Assembly: GCA_963975495.1 (NCBI GenBank) | Contig: CAXBID010000014.1 | Span: forward strand, 1 to 29,208 | DNA from: CAXBID01 sp963975495 | GTDB lineage: Bacteria > Bacteroidota > Bacteroidia > Flavobacteriales > Flavobacteriaceae | Direction: 5' to 3' | Length of the DNA stretch: 29,208 nt | Shown: one piece after another, positions 21,361 to 29,208 of the stretch | Layout of the letters: the number at the start of each line of letters is the position of its first letter | Numbering within the stretch: the first letter of the stretch is position 1 | The notes under the pieces: model-generated | The model's database searches: none | Told to the model about the DNA's origin: nothing | The model's input: the letters and a program-made list of their open reading frames with translations, nothing else | Position numbers and translations under genes: made by a program

Positions 21361-22950
21361 CTAGTTTTTATTCACCAAATCCATTAAATCTACATCATTT
21401 CCCAATAAAATTTCATTGGCGTTGATGCGTCCATCCATACTATCATTCTCTAATTTTAAAACGCCTCTTGGGCAAACTGCGCTGCAGATACCACAACCCA
21501 CACAGCTGGAGCGCACAATATTTTCGCCTTTTTGGGCATAGGCACGAACATCAATTCCCATATCGCAGTAGGTAGAACAATTTCCACAGGAAATACATTG
21601 TCCGCCATTAGTGGTAATTCTAAATTTTGAAAATAAACGCTGTTGAAAACCTAAAATTGCTGCGAAAGGACAACCAAATCGGCACCAAACCCGATTTCCA
21701 AAAATAGGGTAGAAGCCTGTACCTATAACGCCTGAAAATATAGCGCCAATTAAAAAACCATAAATGACCCTTAAAGTTTCCGCTTTAAAAATGAATAGTT
21801 TGGTTTGTGAACTAAATACATGTATACCAATTAAAACCGCTATAATAATAAAATAACCAATAGCACCGTATTTGGCATCTTTAGCTAATTCCTTTCGTTT
21901 AAATAGCATTGTTAGCACAAAAACCAATGTTAAAATACCAGCAACAATGACAAGAAAAACCTCTCTTGTTAACCAATATTTATTAGCATCATAGCCTAAA
22001 TAGGTGTAAATAACGGCAGTCGTCATGAGGACAACAAATACTAGAACACTGTGTACCACCCAACGCTCAACTTTCCATGCAAACTGACTTTTATCGCTTA
22101 AATGCCTGAAAGGATCTCCCGCAGTTTCTGCCAAACCACCACAACCGCAAACCCATGAGCAATACCAACGCTTACCAAACTTAAAAGTTAAAATGGGCGT
22201 TATTACAAAAACGGATAATATACCGAAAACTAACATAGCCATACCAATTGTTCCGCCATTTATAAAGGCGTTAACACGGTATTGTTCAAAATTATAATAG
22301 TTAAGAGGCCATATGCTTTTTAAATCGTAGTAGGGTAAATCAGAATTCATAACATACATAAATTCTGGAATTAAAAAGGCAAATGCCAATTGAAAAAACA
22401 TCACTGAAATGGTTCTTATTTGCTCATAACGGTTATGTCTGTATTTTAAAATAAATTTATAACCAAACACTAAAATAGCTACTGTGTAAAGTGTACCATA
22501 AACAAACCACTGGCTTGCTGGCCTTCCGCTTATAAGTTGACTTAATGGATCAAATAAAGCAATCAAACCTGTGTTTTCAGCACCTTTGGTTCCTGCACCC
22601 AAAAGTCCTTCATAAAAATAAAGCACTATATAGAAAAGAGTTAGAATAATGCCCGTTATCCATCCTAAAGTGGCACGAGATGAAATAGGTTTAAACCAAA
22701 CACCGTCATTTTTAATGCCGTCTAATTTGTTTAAATAAGCGTCATTTGCAAAAATGATTGTACCAAAAGTAATTAAGAGCAATGATGCTGTTAAGAACAA
22801 AGCTTTATTTGGAAAGTTTACGTTGACTAACGCAAGTACTAAAATAAATAGCCCTGTAACACCTAAGCCAACTGCCAACTTTTGTTTTTTTGAAAGGTCT
22901 TGAGCATCAGGTTTTGCTAAAGACATACTTCGATTTAGTTTATTGCCCAT
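21361..22950 (-). CDS. Membrane polyferredoxin (NapH/NosR/CcoG-like 4Fe-4S protein)
   Basis: A 529-residue membrane redox protein. About ten hydrophobic segments include two conserved cysteine loops, WYCSWVCGCGG near the middle and WCRFGCPFA in the C-terminal third, resembling the CxxxCP motifs of NapH/NosR-type quinol-linked electron carriers. The C-terminal soluble domain binds two [4Fe-4S] clusters: CISCGNCSTYC and CVGCGICSAVCPRG. Electrons may pass between the quinone pool or membrane and a soluble partner. The gene begins 2 bp after the FAD oxidoreductase gene, its likely partner. The first cysteine loop reads C-x3-CGCGG rather than the usual CxxxCP, a noteworthy variation. Electron donor, acceptor and physiological role are unknown. 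Confidence 0.85.
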   Translation of the reverse strand: MGNKLNRSMSLAKPDAQDLSKKQKLAVGLGVTGLFILVLALVNVNFPNKALFLTASLLLITFGTIIFANDAYLNKLDGIKNDGVWFKPISSRATLGWITGIILTLFYIVLYFYEGLLGAGTKGAENTGLIALFDPLSQLISGRPASQWFVYGTLYTVAILVFGYKFILKYRHNRYEQIRTISVMFFQLAFAFLIPEFMYVMNSDLPYYDLKSIWPLNYYNFEQYRVNAFINGGTIGMAMLVFGILSVFVITPILTFKFGKRWYCSWVCGCGGLAETAGDPFRHLSDKSQFAWKVERWVVHSVLVFVVLMTTAVIYTYLGYDANKYWLTREVFLVIVAGILTLVFVLTMLFKRKELAKDAKYGAIGYFIIIAVLIGIHVFSSQTKLFIFKAETLRVIYGFLIGAIFSGVIGTGFYPIFGNRVWCRFGCPFAAILGFQQRLFSKFRITTNGGQCISCGNCSTYCDMGIDVRAYAQKGENIVRSSCVGCGICSAVCPRGVLKLENDSMDGRINANEILLGNDVDLMDLVNKN

Positions 22951-22952
22951 AA

Positions 22953-24251
22953 TTATACTATTTGAAGTTGGTGGTTGTAAGCTTTTAAAATGTCCTTTTC
23001 AAAATGGGTGTAAAATTCCGGATCAAAATTAGCGTTGACTAGGTTTTGCATGACATAATCTACATCGCGTTTTTCGGTTAACCATTGGTCAAAAACTTCG
23101 TGGCGCATTCTAATACCAAATGTGTTGATGCCTAAAAACTGATTGTTGGTTTTATCATAACAAACGGTAATACATTTTGTGTCACCTTCGTGTTTCCAAT
23201 GAAAATGTCCCTCATTTTCTCTTGGTTCCGGAAACACCCAACCATAGGTTTGATATTCTATATCTAAAAATTTGGCAGAGTTAAACCAATGTCCGGGTTT
23301 GTATTGCATTTTATTTCCGCAAATGGTTTGAGCTAAAGTTTCACCCATCATACGTCCTGTGTACCAAACAGCTTCAATAGGTTGGCGTTGGCCTATGCCT
23401 TCATGTTGTTCCGCACAATCGCCAATGGCATATACATCGGTAATATTGGTTTCAAAATACCGATTTACTTTTACGCCACGTCCAATTTCAATATCAGAAT
23501 CTTTTAAAAAATCTATATTGGGCGATACGCCTGCGGTTAGTCCAACTACGTTACAAGCAATTTCTTCTCCTGTTTCTTCAATAATTACAGACTCTACTTT
23601 ACCATTTTCATTAGCTTTAATTTCCTTTAAATTAACACCTAAACGCAAATCAATATGATGGTTTTTTATGTGTCGGTTTATCATTTCGCTTTCACCTTCT
23701 GGTAAAACACCATTCCAAAAACTATCTTCTCTTACTAAAAAAGTAACAGGAATGTTTCTGCTGTTTAGCATTTCGGTGAATTCAATACCTATAAGTCCGC
23801 CACCAACAATCACAGCGCGTTTGCATACTTTATTATTGGGTGCATATTTTTCTAAATTATCCAAATCTTGTTTATGGTACATGCCCATAACACCATCTAA
23901 ATCTTGCCCTGGCCACCCAAATTTATTAGGCTTACTGCCTGTTGCTATAATGAGTTTATCATATTTTAATGAATCTTTATCAGCAAAATGAAGTGTTTTA
24001 CTTTTGGTTTCAACAGACTTTACAAAACCTTTTTTGAGTTCAATCCTATTTTTCTTCCAAAACCAATCCTCATAAGGTTGGGTGTGCTGGAATGTTAGAT
24101 GCCCCATGTATACGTACATAAGCGCAGTACGTGAGAAGAAATAATCAGTTTCAGCAGAAATGATGGTTATTTTTTTATCAGAACCTTTTCTAATATGGCG
24201 AGCTGCTGTTACTCCTGAAATGCCGTTTCCAATAATGACTATATGTTCCAT
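22953..24251 (-). CDS. FAD-dependent NAD(P)H oxidoreductase (pyridine nucleotide-disulfide reductase fold)
   Basis: A 432-residue flavoprotein. The FAD-binding motif IIGNGISGVTAARH is at the N-terminus; AVIVGGGLIGIEFTEM is the second, NAD(P)-binding Rossmann motif; TDVYAIGDCAE binds FAD near the C-terminal end. There is no redox-active CxxxxC disulfide near the first Rossmann domain, so it resembles ferredoxin or nitrite-reductase-type NADH oxidoreductases rather than thioredoxin reductases. It likely moves electrons between NAD(P)H and the polyferredoxin encoded 2 bp downstream. TATCTTTA (24283-24290) lies 31 bp upstream as a weak -7-like box; the same octamer precedes meaB. The divergent neighbour is the DUF547 gene. 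Confidence 0.9.
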   Translation of the reverse strand: MEHIVIIGNGISGVTAARHIRKGSDKKITIISAETDYFFSRTALMYVYMGHLTFQHTQPYEDWFWKKNRIELKKGFVKSVETKSKTLHFADKDSLKYDKLIIATGSKPNKFGWPGQDLDGVMGMYHKQDLDNLEKYAPNNKVCKRAVIVGGGLIGIEFTEMLNSRNIPVTFLVREDSFWNGVLPEGESEMINRHIKNHHIDLRLGVNLKEIKANENGKVESVIIEETGEEIACNVVGLTAGVSPNIDFLKDSDIEIGRGVKVNRYFETNITDVYAIGDCAEQHEGIGQRQPIEAVWYTGRMMGETLAQTICGNKMQYKPGHWFNSAKFLDIEYQTYGWVFPEPRENEGHFHWKHEGDTKCITVCYDKTNNQFLGINTFGIRMRHEVFDQWLTEKRDVDYVMQNLVNANFDPEFYTHFEKDILKAYNHQLQIV

Positions 24252-24452
24252 GTTTGATTGTTATGTTGTATTAGGTCGAAGTTAAAGATAAAAACTTAAC
24301 TTAAAGGGGTAATTTAGAATTGCTATAAATTGAATTTTGGATGTAAGGAAAAGGTTTTTTTGTAAACGCTCGAATATCTTTTGGTTTTTGTAAGTAAGCT
24401 AACATTTAAAGCGACAGAGTTGTAGTTACTTTGCATTATAAATTTATAAAGA

Positions 24453-25166
24453 ATGAAAAAATATATCATTATTATAGTGATTGCATTAATAAGTCTTAAT
24501 GGTTTTTCACAGGATTTGAAAACCTTCTTTAATGAAACCGATTTGTTTTTCAAAGCTAACGTTTTTAATGGAAAAGTAGCATATTCAAATATTTATTCAA
24601 ATCCAAAATCGCTCAACAAGCTTTTAAAAATGGCTGCAAAAGTTTCAGTTTCAAAAGATGATGCCAAAGCGTATCAAGCCTTTTGGATTAACGCTTATAA
24701 TTTATCTGTTATAAAAGGCATTATAGATAATTACCCAACAAAATCACCATTAGATAATAACGGTTTTTTTGATAAAACCACTTATGAATTGGCTGGTAAA
24801 CAAATCACTTTAAATGATATTGAGCACAAACTTTTAAGAGCACAATTTAACGATGCCCGCTTTCATTTTGTACTTGTTTGTGGCGCATTGGGTTGCCCAC
24901 CTTTAATAAGTGAAGCGTATTTCCCAAAAACTTTAAATGCACAATTGGAAGAGCAAACAAAACTAGCTATAAATGGTAGTTTTTTGAAAGTAAATACTAA
25001 GAAAAAACGCATTGAAGCTTCACAAATAATGGAATGGTACAAAGATGATTTTACCGTGAATGGCAAAAGTGAAATTGATTTTATTAACCAATATAGAACA
25101 GAAAAAATACCAAATCATTTCAAGCTAAGTTACTTCCCTTACAATTGGGCTATTAACGCGCAATAA
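24453..25166 (+). CDS. Secreted DUF547 protein
   Basis: A 237-residue exported protein. MKKYIIIIVIALISLNGFSQ is a signal peptide with the SQ end common in flavobacteria. The rest matches DUF547: AFWINAYNLSVIKGIIDNYP, TLNDIEHKLLRAQFNDARFHF, VLVCGALGCPPL and MEWYKDDF near the C-terminus. The conserved Asn, His and Cys residues of this family suggest an enzyme, but I know of no firm activity. It is the first gene of a plus-strand envelope cluster; TTACTTTGC at 24426-24434 resembles a Bacteroidota -7 element 19 bp before the start. The next gene starts 26 bp downstream. Confidence 0.9.
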   Translation: MKKYIIIIVIALISLNGFSQDLKTFFNETDLFFKANVFNGKVAYSNIYSNPKSLNKLLKMAAKVSVSKDDAKAYQAFWINAYNLSVIKGIIDNYPTKSPLDNNGFFDKTTYELAGKQITLNDIEHKLLRAQFNDARFHFVLVCGALGCPPLISEAYFPKTLNAQLEEQTKLAINGSFLKVNTKKKRIEASQIMEWYKDDFTVNGKSEIDFINQYRTEKIPNHFKLSYFPYNWAINAQ

Positions 25167-25192
25167 ACACTAACAAATCAAAACAACCAAAC

Positions 25193-26107
25193 ATGAAAAA
25201 AATAGTATTAATAGTTGTCCTATTAACGTTTAGTTTTAATGCCTTTTCCCAAGAAGAAGATGACAAAAACCAAGGTAGTGTCATTCAGACTTACACGCCT
25301 TCAAAATTATTAAAACAAGGGCAATGGGATATTAAATGGTTCAATAATTTATATACTGAAACTAAAGATTTATTTGGGCCTAATGGCGATGAACGAAACA
25401 TACCCAGAAATACATTTTTCACATCCACGGTTGATGTTTTTACAGGTGTTTCAGAGTCTAGTAGACTTAATGTTGGTTTATTATTAGAGTTTCGATCTAA
25501 TGTTAATGGAGGTAGAGATGCTTTAGATGTGTTTAAATTTGATGGCGAAACTGGAACAGCACGCTCGGGTTTTACATCATTTGCACCAGCAATAAAATTT
25601 AACCCCATAAAAGGCGTTGGTAATTTCACTATTCAAACGGCTTTTCATATTCCTTTGGTTGATAATGAAGTGGAAGACGGCGTGTTTTTAGATCAAAAAG
25701 GGTTTATTTTTCAAAATCGATTTTTTTACGATTATAGTTTTTCAGGAGGTAATTGGCAATTGTTTTCGGAGTTAAACACCGAATATAATTTTGGTAAAAA
25801 ATTAGCAAGGGATACTAATGGTATTCAAACTGAAGGAAGTTTTACAAACAACAGCTTTCGGTTAACACCGGGCGTGTTTTTAAGTTATTTCCCTAGTTCT
25901 AAATTTACTATTTTGGGCTTAGTACAGCATTCGCAGTTAATTGATGCTGGCAATAATTTTTCCCAAGATTTTACCGCTTTGGGTGGTGGCGCAAAATACC
26001 AATTAACCGATGTTTTAAATATAGAAACTCTTTATACAAACTTTGTGCGTGGAAACGATACTGGGTTAGGACAAACATTTAATATGGGTTTGAGAGCGTT
26101 ATTTTAA
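25193..26107 (+). CDS. Outer-membrane beta-barrel protein of unknown function
   Basis: A 304-residue protein with signal peptide MKKIVLIVVLLTFSFNAFSQ and a mature part of alternating hydrophobic residues and aromatic girdles, ending MGLRALF with the C-terminal phenylalanine typical of outer-membrane barrels. Strand-like segments include SRLNVGLLLEFRSN, FSELNTEYNFGKK, FTILGLVQHSQL and TLYTNFVRGND. The pattern resembles transporter-like barrels of the phenol-degradation MetA type, but I cannot assign a substrate. It sits 26 bp after the DUF547 gene and is probably co-transcribed with it. Confidence 0.8.
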   Translation: MKKIVLIVVLLTFSFNAFSQEEDDKNQGSVIQTYTPSKLLKQGQWDIKWFNNLYTETKDLFGPNGDERNIPRNTFFTSTVDVFTGVSESSRLNVGLLLEFRSNVNGGRDALDVFKFDGETGTARSGFTSFAPAIKFNPIKGVGNFTIQTAFHIPLVDNEVEDGVFLDQKGFIFQNRFFYDYSFSGGNWQLFSELNTEYNFGKKLARDTNGIQTEGSFTNNSFRLTPGVFLSYFPSSKFTILGLVQHSQLIDAGNNFSQDFTALGGGAKYQLTDVLNIETLYTNFVRGNDTGLGQTFNMGLRALF

Positions 26108-26146
26108 TGATTAATAGTAAATTAGGAGTTTTAAAAATTGCTTTTA

Positions 26147-27151
26147 ATGAAAAATAAGCTTCTAATTATTTTTGTTTTACTACTTACCCAATCCTGCGTA
26201 AGTCAATCTGAAAAGATAAATGGTGTTAGTTTTGTAGCATCAAGGGAAGCTGTAAATAACAACCATATACAAGCCGTTATCAATATTAATGCAAACTATG
26301 CAGCAATTATGCCTTTTGGGTTTATAAAAAACCTAGAGCATCCAGAAATAACGCATAACACAGATAGACAATGGTTTGGAGAAACCAGAAAAGGTGCCAA
26401 ACAGTATAGTATTGAACTTCAAAAAAAGAAGATTAAAATAATGATAAAGCCACAAATTTGGGTTTGGCGTGGCGAGTTTACAGGGCTTATTGAAATGGGA
26501 AATGAAACCGATTGGACCACTTTAGAAAATTCATATTCTAGTTTTATTTTGGAATATGCGGCACTAGCCGAAGAGCTAAAAGCAGATATTTTTTGTATCG
26601 GCACTGAACTTGAAAAATTTATTCAAAACAGACCAACATATTGGAGCACATTGATTAAAAAAATCAAGTCGGTTTACAAAGGGAAACTAACCTATGCCGC
26701 TAATTGGGACGAGTACAAACGCACACCTTTTTGGAGCCAATTAGATTATATAGGTATTGATGCCTATTTTCCGGTAAGCGATAGTAAAACACCTACTTTA
26801 GAAGAAAGTTTAGCGGGTTGGGAATTCCATAAACCTAAAATAAAAGCAACTTCTGAAAGTTATAAAAAGCCTATTTTGTTTACAGAATTTGGGTATAGAA
26901 GTGTAGATTTTGCTGGAAGAAAACCATGGGTAAGCGATAGAAGCATGAATCAAGTAAACCTTGACGCACAAACAAATACTACTCAAGCTTTATTTGAAAC
27001 GTTTTGGAAAGAAAATTGGTTTGCTGGTGGTTTTATTTGGAAATGGTTTATTGATCATGATGAAGTTGGTGGTGAAAAAAACCATCAATTTACACCTCAA
27101 AATAAGCCTGCGGAGGCTTTGATAAAATGGTATTATGAATCCAATAAATAA
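26147..27151 (+). CDS. Glycoside hydrolase family 113-like lipoprotein
   Basis: A 334-residue TIM-barrel hydrolase-like protein. MKNKLLIIFVLLLTQSC is a lipoprotein-type signal with Cys as the likely acylated residue. CIGTELEKF and LFTEFGYRS carry the two glutamates expected for acid/base and nucleophile in clan GH-A enzymes, and DYIGIDAYFPV and WNW-like aromatic segments (FIWKWF) fit the GH113 group, which includes beta-mannanases. It may cleave a mannan or a cell-envelope glycan. A TTG at 26138 is in frame, but ATG 26147 starts a clean signal peptide. Its 3' end overlaps the next gene by 17 bp. No SusC/SusD pair is nearby, so it is not part of a classical polysaccharide utilisation locus. 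Confidence 0.85.
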   Translation: MKNKLLIIFVLLLTQSCVSQSEKINGVSFVASREAVNNNHIQAVININANYAAIMPFGFIKNLEHPEITHNTDRQWFGETRKGAKQYSIELQKKKIKIMIKPQIWVWRGEFTGLIEMGNETDWTTLENSYSSFILEYAALAEELKADIFCIGTELEKFIQNRPTYWSTLIKKIKSVYKGKLTYAANWDEYKRTPFWSQLDYIGIDAYFPVSDSKTPTLEESLAGWEFHKPKIKATSESYKKPILFTEFGYRSVDFAGRKPWVSDRSMNQVNLDAQTNTTQALFETFWKENWFAGGFIWKWFIDHDEVGGEKNHQFTPQNKPAEALIKWYYESNK

Positions 27152-28406
27152 ACTTAAGGTTTTGTATGTCTTATGTTTTGTGGCTTCATGCTCGTATTCT
27201 CAGAATTATAGTGTTGCTGATTTAAAAATTCAAGGAAATAAAAAACTTAAAACGGCTTTCATAAAAAGTATTTCTTCAATAAAACCTGGCGTAGCTTTAG
27301 ATTCTACAGTTATTAAGCAAGATATTATTCGATTAAAACGTCTCCCTTCTGTATCTCACGCTTACTATCAAGTGTTTCATTCAAAAGAAAATGAATACAA
27401 CGTGTTTTATAATATTGAAGAGAATTTCACGCTTATTCCGTCTTTGAATATTTACACGACCGATAATGATGAGTTTGCATACAGAGTAGGACTTTATGAG
27501 TTTAATGCATTGGGAAGAAATATCATTTTTGGAGGGTTTTATCAGAAAGATATTTATAGTAGTTATGCCCTAAATTTTAGAGCGCCTTATTTATTTTCCA
27601 ATAAATTAGGATTAGCTGTAAACCTTCAAGATTTAACCACGCAAGAGCCTGTTTTTTTTGATAATACCTCTTCTAATTATAAATATAACAACAAGTCTTT
27701 CGAGGTTTTAGGTTTATATGAATTTAATTTTAAAAATAGATTAGAACTGGGTATAAATTATTTTGTTGAAGATTACCAGTATAAGTTTGGGGCTACAAAC
27801 CCAGATGTTCCACAAGCGTTGAATGTACATAAGTGGCTACTAAAAGGAATTTATGAGTATAATAAACTAGATTATTTTTATCAGTATGTTTCTGGATTTA
27901 AAAGTCAGTTTAACTTTCAATATGTTACCTCTACAAATGATATGTTGCCCGATTTTTTTATAGGTTGGAATGATTTTTTTCTTTTTATGCGTGTTGGCGA
28001 AAAAGGAAATTGGGCCAACAGATTACGGATGGGGCTTTCTACAAATGATGAAACCCCTTTTGCACCTTTTTCAGTAGATAATAATCTAAATGTTCGTGGG
28101 GTTGGAAACACTATTGATAGAGGTACAGGCGTCATCGTTTTAAATACCGAATACAGGCAAACATTATACGAAAAAAACTGGTTTGTTTTACAGGGAAATG
28201 CTTTTGTTGATGCAGGTACTTGGCGAAATCCAGGAGGTGATTTTGCTGATTTTAGTAAAAAAAATAACGTTAAGGTTTACCCAGGCTTAGGCCTTCGTTT
28301 TATTCATAAAAAAATATACAATGCTATTTTTAGAATTGATTATGGCTACGGCATTACTGAAAACTCCAGTAAAGGTTTTGTCTTTGGTATTGGGCAGTAT
28401 TTTTAA
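27135..28406 (+). CDS. Small Omp85/BamA-like outer-membrane protein
   Basis: A 423-residue protein. After a signal peptide ending near CSYSQ, residues about 25-95 form one POTRA-like unit (VADLKIQGNKKLKTAFIKS, then RLKRLPSVSHAYY). The rest is a predicted beta barrel with the L6-loop motif VRGVGN at residues 320-325, equivalent to the VRGF/Y motif of BamA and TamA, and ends GIGQYF with a terminal Phe. With only one POTRA it is shorter than BamA and is more likely a specialised assembly or translocation protein. VASC in the signal region could also be read as a lipobox. It overlaps the GH113-like gene by 17 bp, so the two are probably translated in a coupled way. It converges on pyruvate carboxylase, 7 bp apart. 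Confidence 0.85.
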   Translation: MNPINKLKVLYVLCFVASCSYSQNYSVADLKIQGNKKLKTAFIKSISSIKPGVALDSTVIKQDIIRLKRLPSVSHAYYQVFHSKENEYNVFYNIEENFTLIPSLNIYTTDNDEFAYRVGLYEFNALGRNIIFGGFYQKDIYSSYALNFRAPYLFSNKLGLAVNLQDLTTQEPVFFDNTSSNYKYNNKSFEVLGLYEFNFKNRLELGINYFVEDYQYKFGATNPDVPQALNVHKWLLKGIYEYNKLDYFYQYVSGFKSQFNFQYVTSTNDMLPDFFIGWNDFFLFMRVGEKGNWANRLRMGLSTNDETPFAPFSVDNNLNVRGVGNTIDRGTGVIVLNTEYRQTLYEKNWFVLQGNAFVDAGTWRNPGGDFADFSKKNNVKVYPGLGLRFIHKKIYNAIFRIDYGYGITENSSKGFVFGIGQYF

Positions 28407-28413
28407 AGTTTCT

Positions 28414-29208
28414 TTACTCTAGTACAATAACCAAATCTTCGGAATTTACCATAAACCCCGTTTTTAAAACAATTTTATTTACAGTAGCATCAGTAGTTGC
28501 TGTAATGGTTGTTTCCATTTTCATAGCTTCAATAATAAACAAAGGTTGGTTTTTTACCACTTTTTCGCCTCGTTTTACTAAAATGGTGGATAACATACCC
28601 TGTAATGGTGCACCAATTTGTTTCGTATCCGCTTTATCCGCTTTTATATTTTCAACTTTATCTACCTTAATTGAAGTATCTTTAATATCAACACTTCTAC
28701 CTTGGCCATTTAGCTTAAAATAAACGGTAACAATACCATCTTCATTAGCTTTTCCAATAGAATCTAAAGTAATTAGAAGTGTTTTTCCTTTGTCTAATTC
28801 TACAATTATCTCTTCACCAATAGCCATTCCATAAAAGAAATTCTTGGTCGGTAAATTCATTAAATTATCATATTTTAAATGTTGGTTAAAAGCATCTGTG
28901 AAGACTTTTGGATAGAGTTGATAGGATAAAAAATCTGTGTAATCTATGGTTCTGCTTAAATCATGTTCAAATATCTTTCTGAAAGCTTTGTATTCTTTAT
29001 CAATATCTATTGCAGGAATATGTGCATTAGGTCTGTTTGTAAAGGGCTTTTGGCCTTTTAAAATGATTTTTTGTAAATCTTTAGGAAATCCGCCAACGGG
29101 CTGTCCTAAATCTCCTCTAAATAAATCAACCACGGACTGGGGGAAAGACATCGTTTCTCCTTTTTCTAGAACATCTTGTATCGTTAAATTATTGCTAACC
29201 AAGTATTG
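28414..29208 (-). CDS. pyc: Pyruvate carboxylase, C-terminal fragment (5' part outside window)
   Basis: The last 264 residues of a biotin-dependent carboxylase; the open frame runs to the window edge. VSNNLTIQDVLEKGETMSFP and FFRGDLGQP-like VDLFRGDLGQPVGGFP belong to the carboxyltransferase-to-allosteric region of pyruvate carboxylase, followed by FFYGMAIGEEI, and the biotinyl domain with EAMKMET, the modified lysine 34 residues from the end. The enzyme makes oxaloacetate from pyruvate and bicarbonate with ATP. The internal TTG at 29202 is not a start; the coding frame clearly continues. This could feed oxaloacetate to succinate for the propionate module, though it is on a separate transcript. 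Confidence 0.92.
   Translation of the reverse strand, partial: QYLVSNNLTIQDVLEKGETMSFPQSVVDLFRGDLGQPVGGFPKDLQKIILKGQKPFTNRPNAHIPAIDIDKEYKAFRKIFEHDLSRTIDYTDFLSYQLYPKVFTDAFNQHLKYDNLMNLPTKNFFYGMAIGEEIIVELDKGKTLLITLDSIGKANEDGIVTVYFKLNGQGRSVDIKDTSIKVDKVENIKADKADTKQIGAPLQGMLSTILVKRGEKVVKNQPLFIIEAMKMETTITATTDATVNKIVLKTGFMVNSEDLVIVLE

Overview
The window looks like a chromosomal segment of a marine-type member of the Flavobacteriaceae (Bacteroidota). The reasons are the low G+C content, A-rich leaders with almost no Shine-Dalgarno sequences, many secreted proteins whose signal peptides end in SQ, and gene content typical of that family. No tRNA, rRNA, prophage, CRISPR array or intact transposase gene was seen.

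Layout. (1) 1-3960, plus strand: a polyamine cluster made of the end of arginine decarboxylase, agmatinase, a deoxyhypusine-synthase-like enzyme (probably homospermidine synthase in a bacterium) and a GNAT/nitrilase fusion. (2) 4009-4990: three small acidic genes. The last two are paralogues, and the third carries a signal peptide joined to its body by an apparent -1 frameshift. (3) 5009-6553, minus: a GT-C membrane mannosyltransferase-like protein whose reading frame has absorbed a block of intergenic-type repeats. (4) 6731-16284, plus: a compact operon of about 9.5 kb with methylmalonyl-CoA epimerase, four subunits of a Na+-pumping methylmalonyl-CoA decarboxylase, a CoA-transferase and both methylmalonyl-CoA mutase subunits. 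The mutase GTPase chaperone MeaB converges on it from 17621. Together these can run the cycle succinyl-CoA to methylmalonyl-CoA to propionyl-CoA plus CO2, with CoA returned to succinate. (5) 17884-18499, minus: a HigBA-like toxin-antitoxin locus with a damaged toxin. (6) 18632-20811, minus: two overlapping GT2 glycosyltransferases. (7) 20848-21287: a broken YwqK/MORN-like gene. (8) 21361-24251, minus: a two-gene redox module (FAD oxidoreductase plus membrane polyferredoxin). (9) 24453-28406, plus: an envelope cluster (DUF547 protein, beta-barrel protein, GH113-like lipoprotein, small Omp85-like barrel). (10) 28414-29208, minus: the 3' end of pyruvate carboxylase.

The most unusual structure is non-coding. 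Two elements of about 165 bp (313-477 and 16346-16512) share exact 14-bp terminal inverted repeats. Each has a central hairpin in the same place, but the stem sequences differ and remain paired, so the fold appears conserved rather than the sequence. Other short repeat families recur at 264, 505, 5570, 5711 and 16546, and several of them lie inside the GT-C gene. Four apparent gene lesions (4649-4655, 18243-18249, 18198-18206, 20954-20958) lie in homopolymer runs, so sequencing error has to be excluded before they are called decay.
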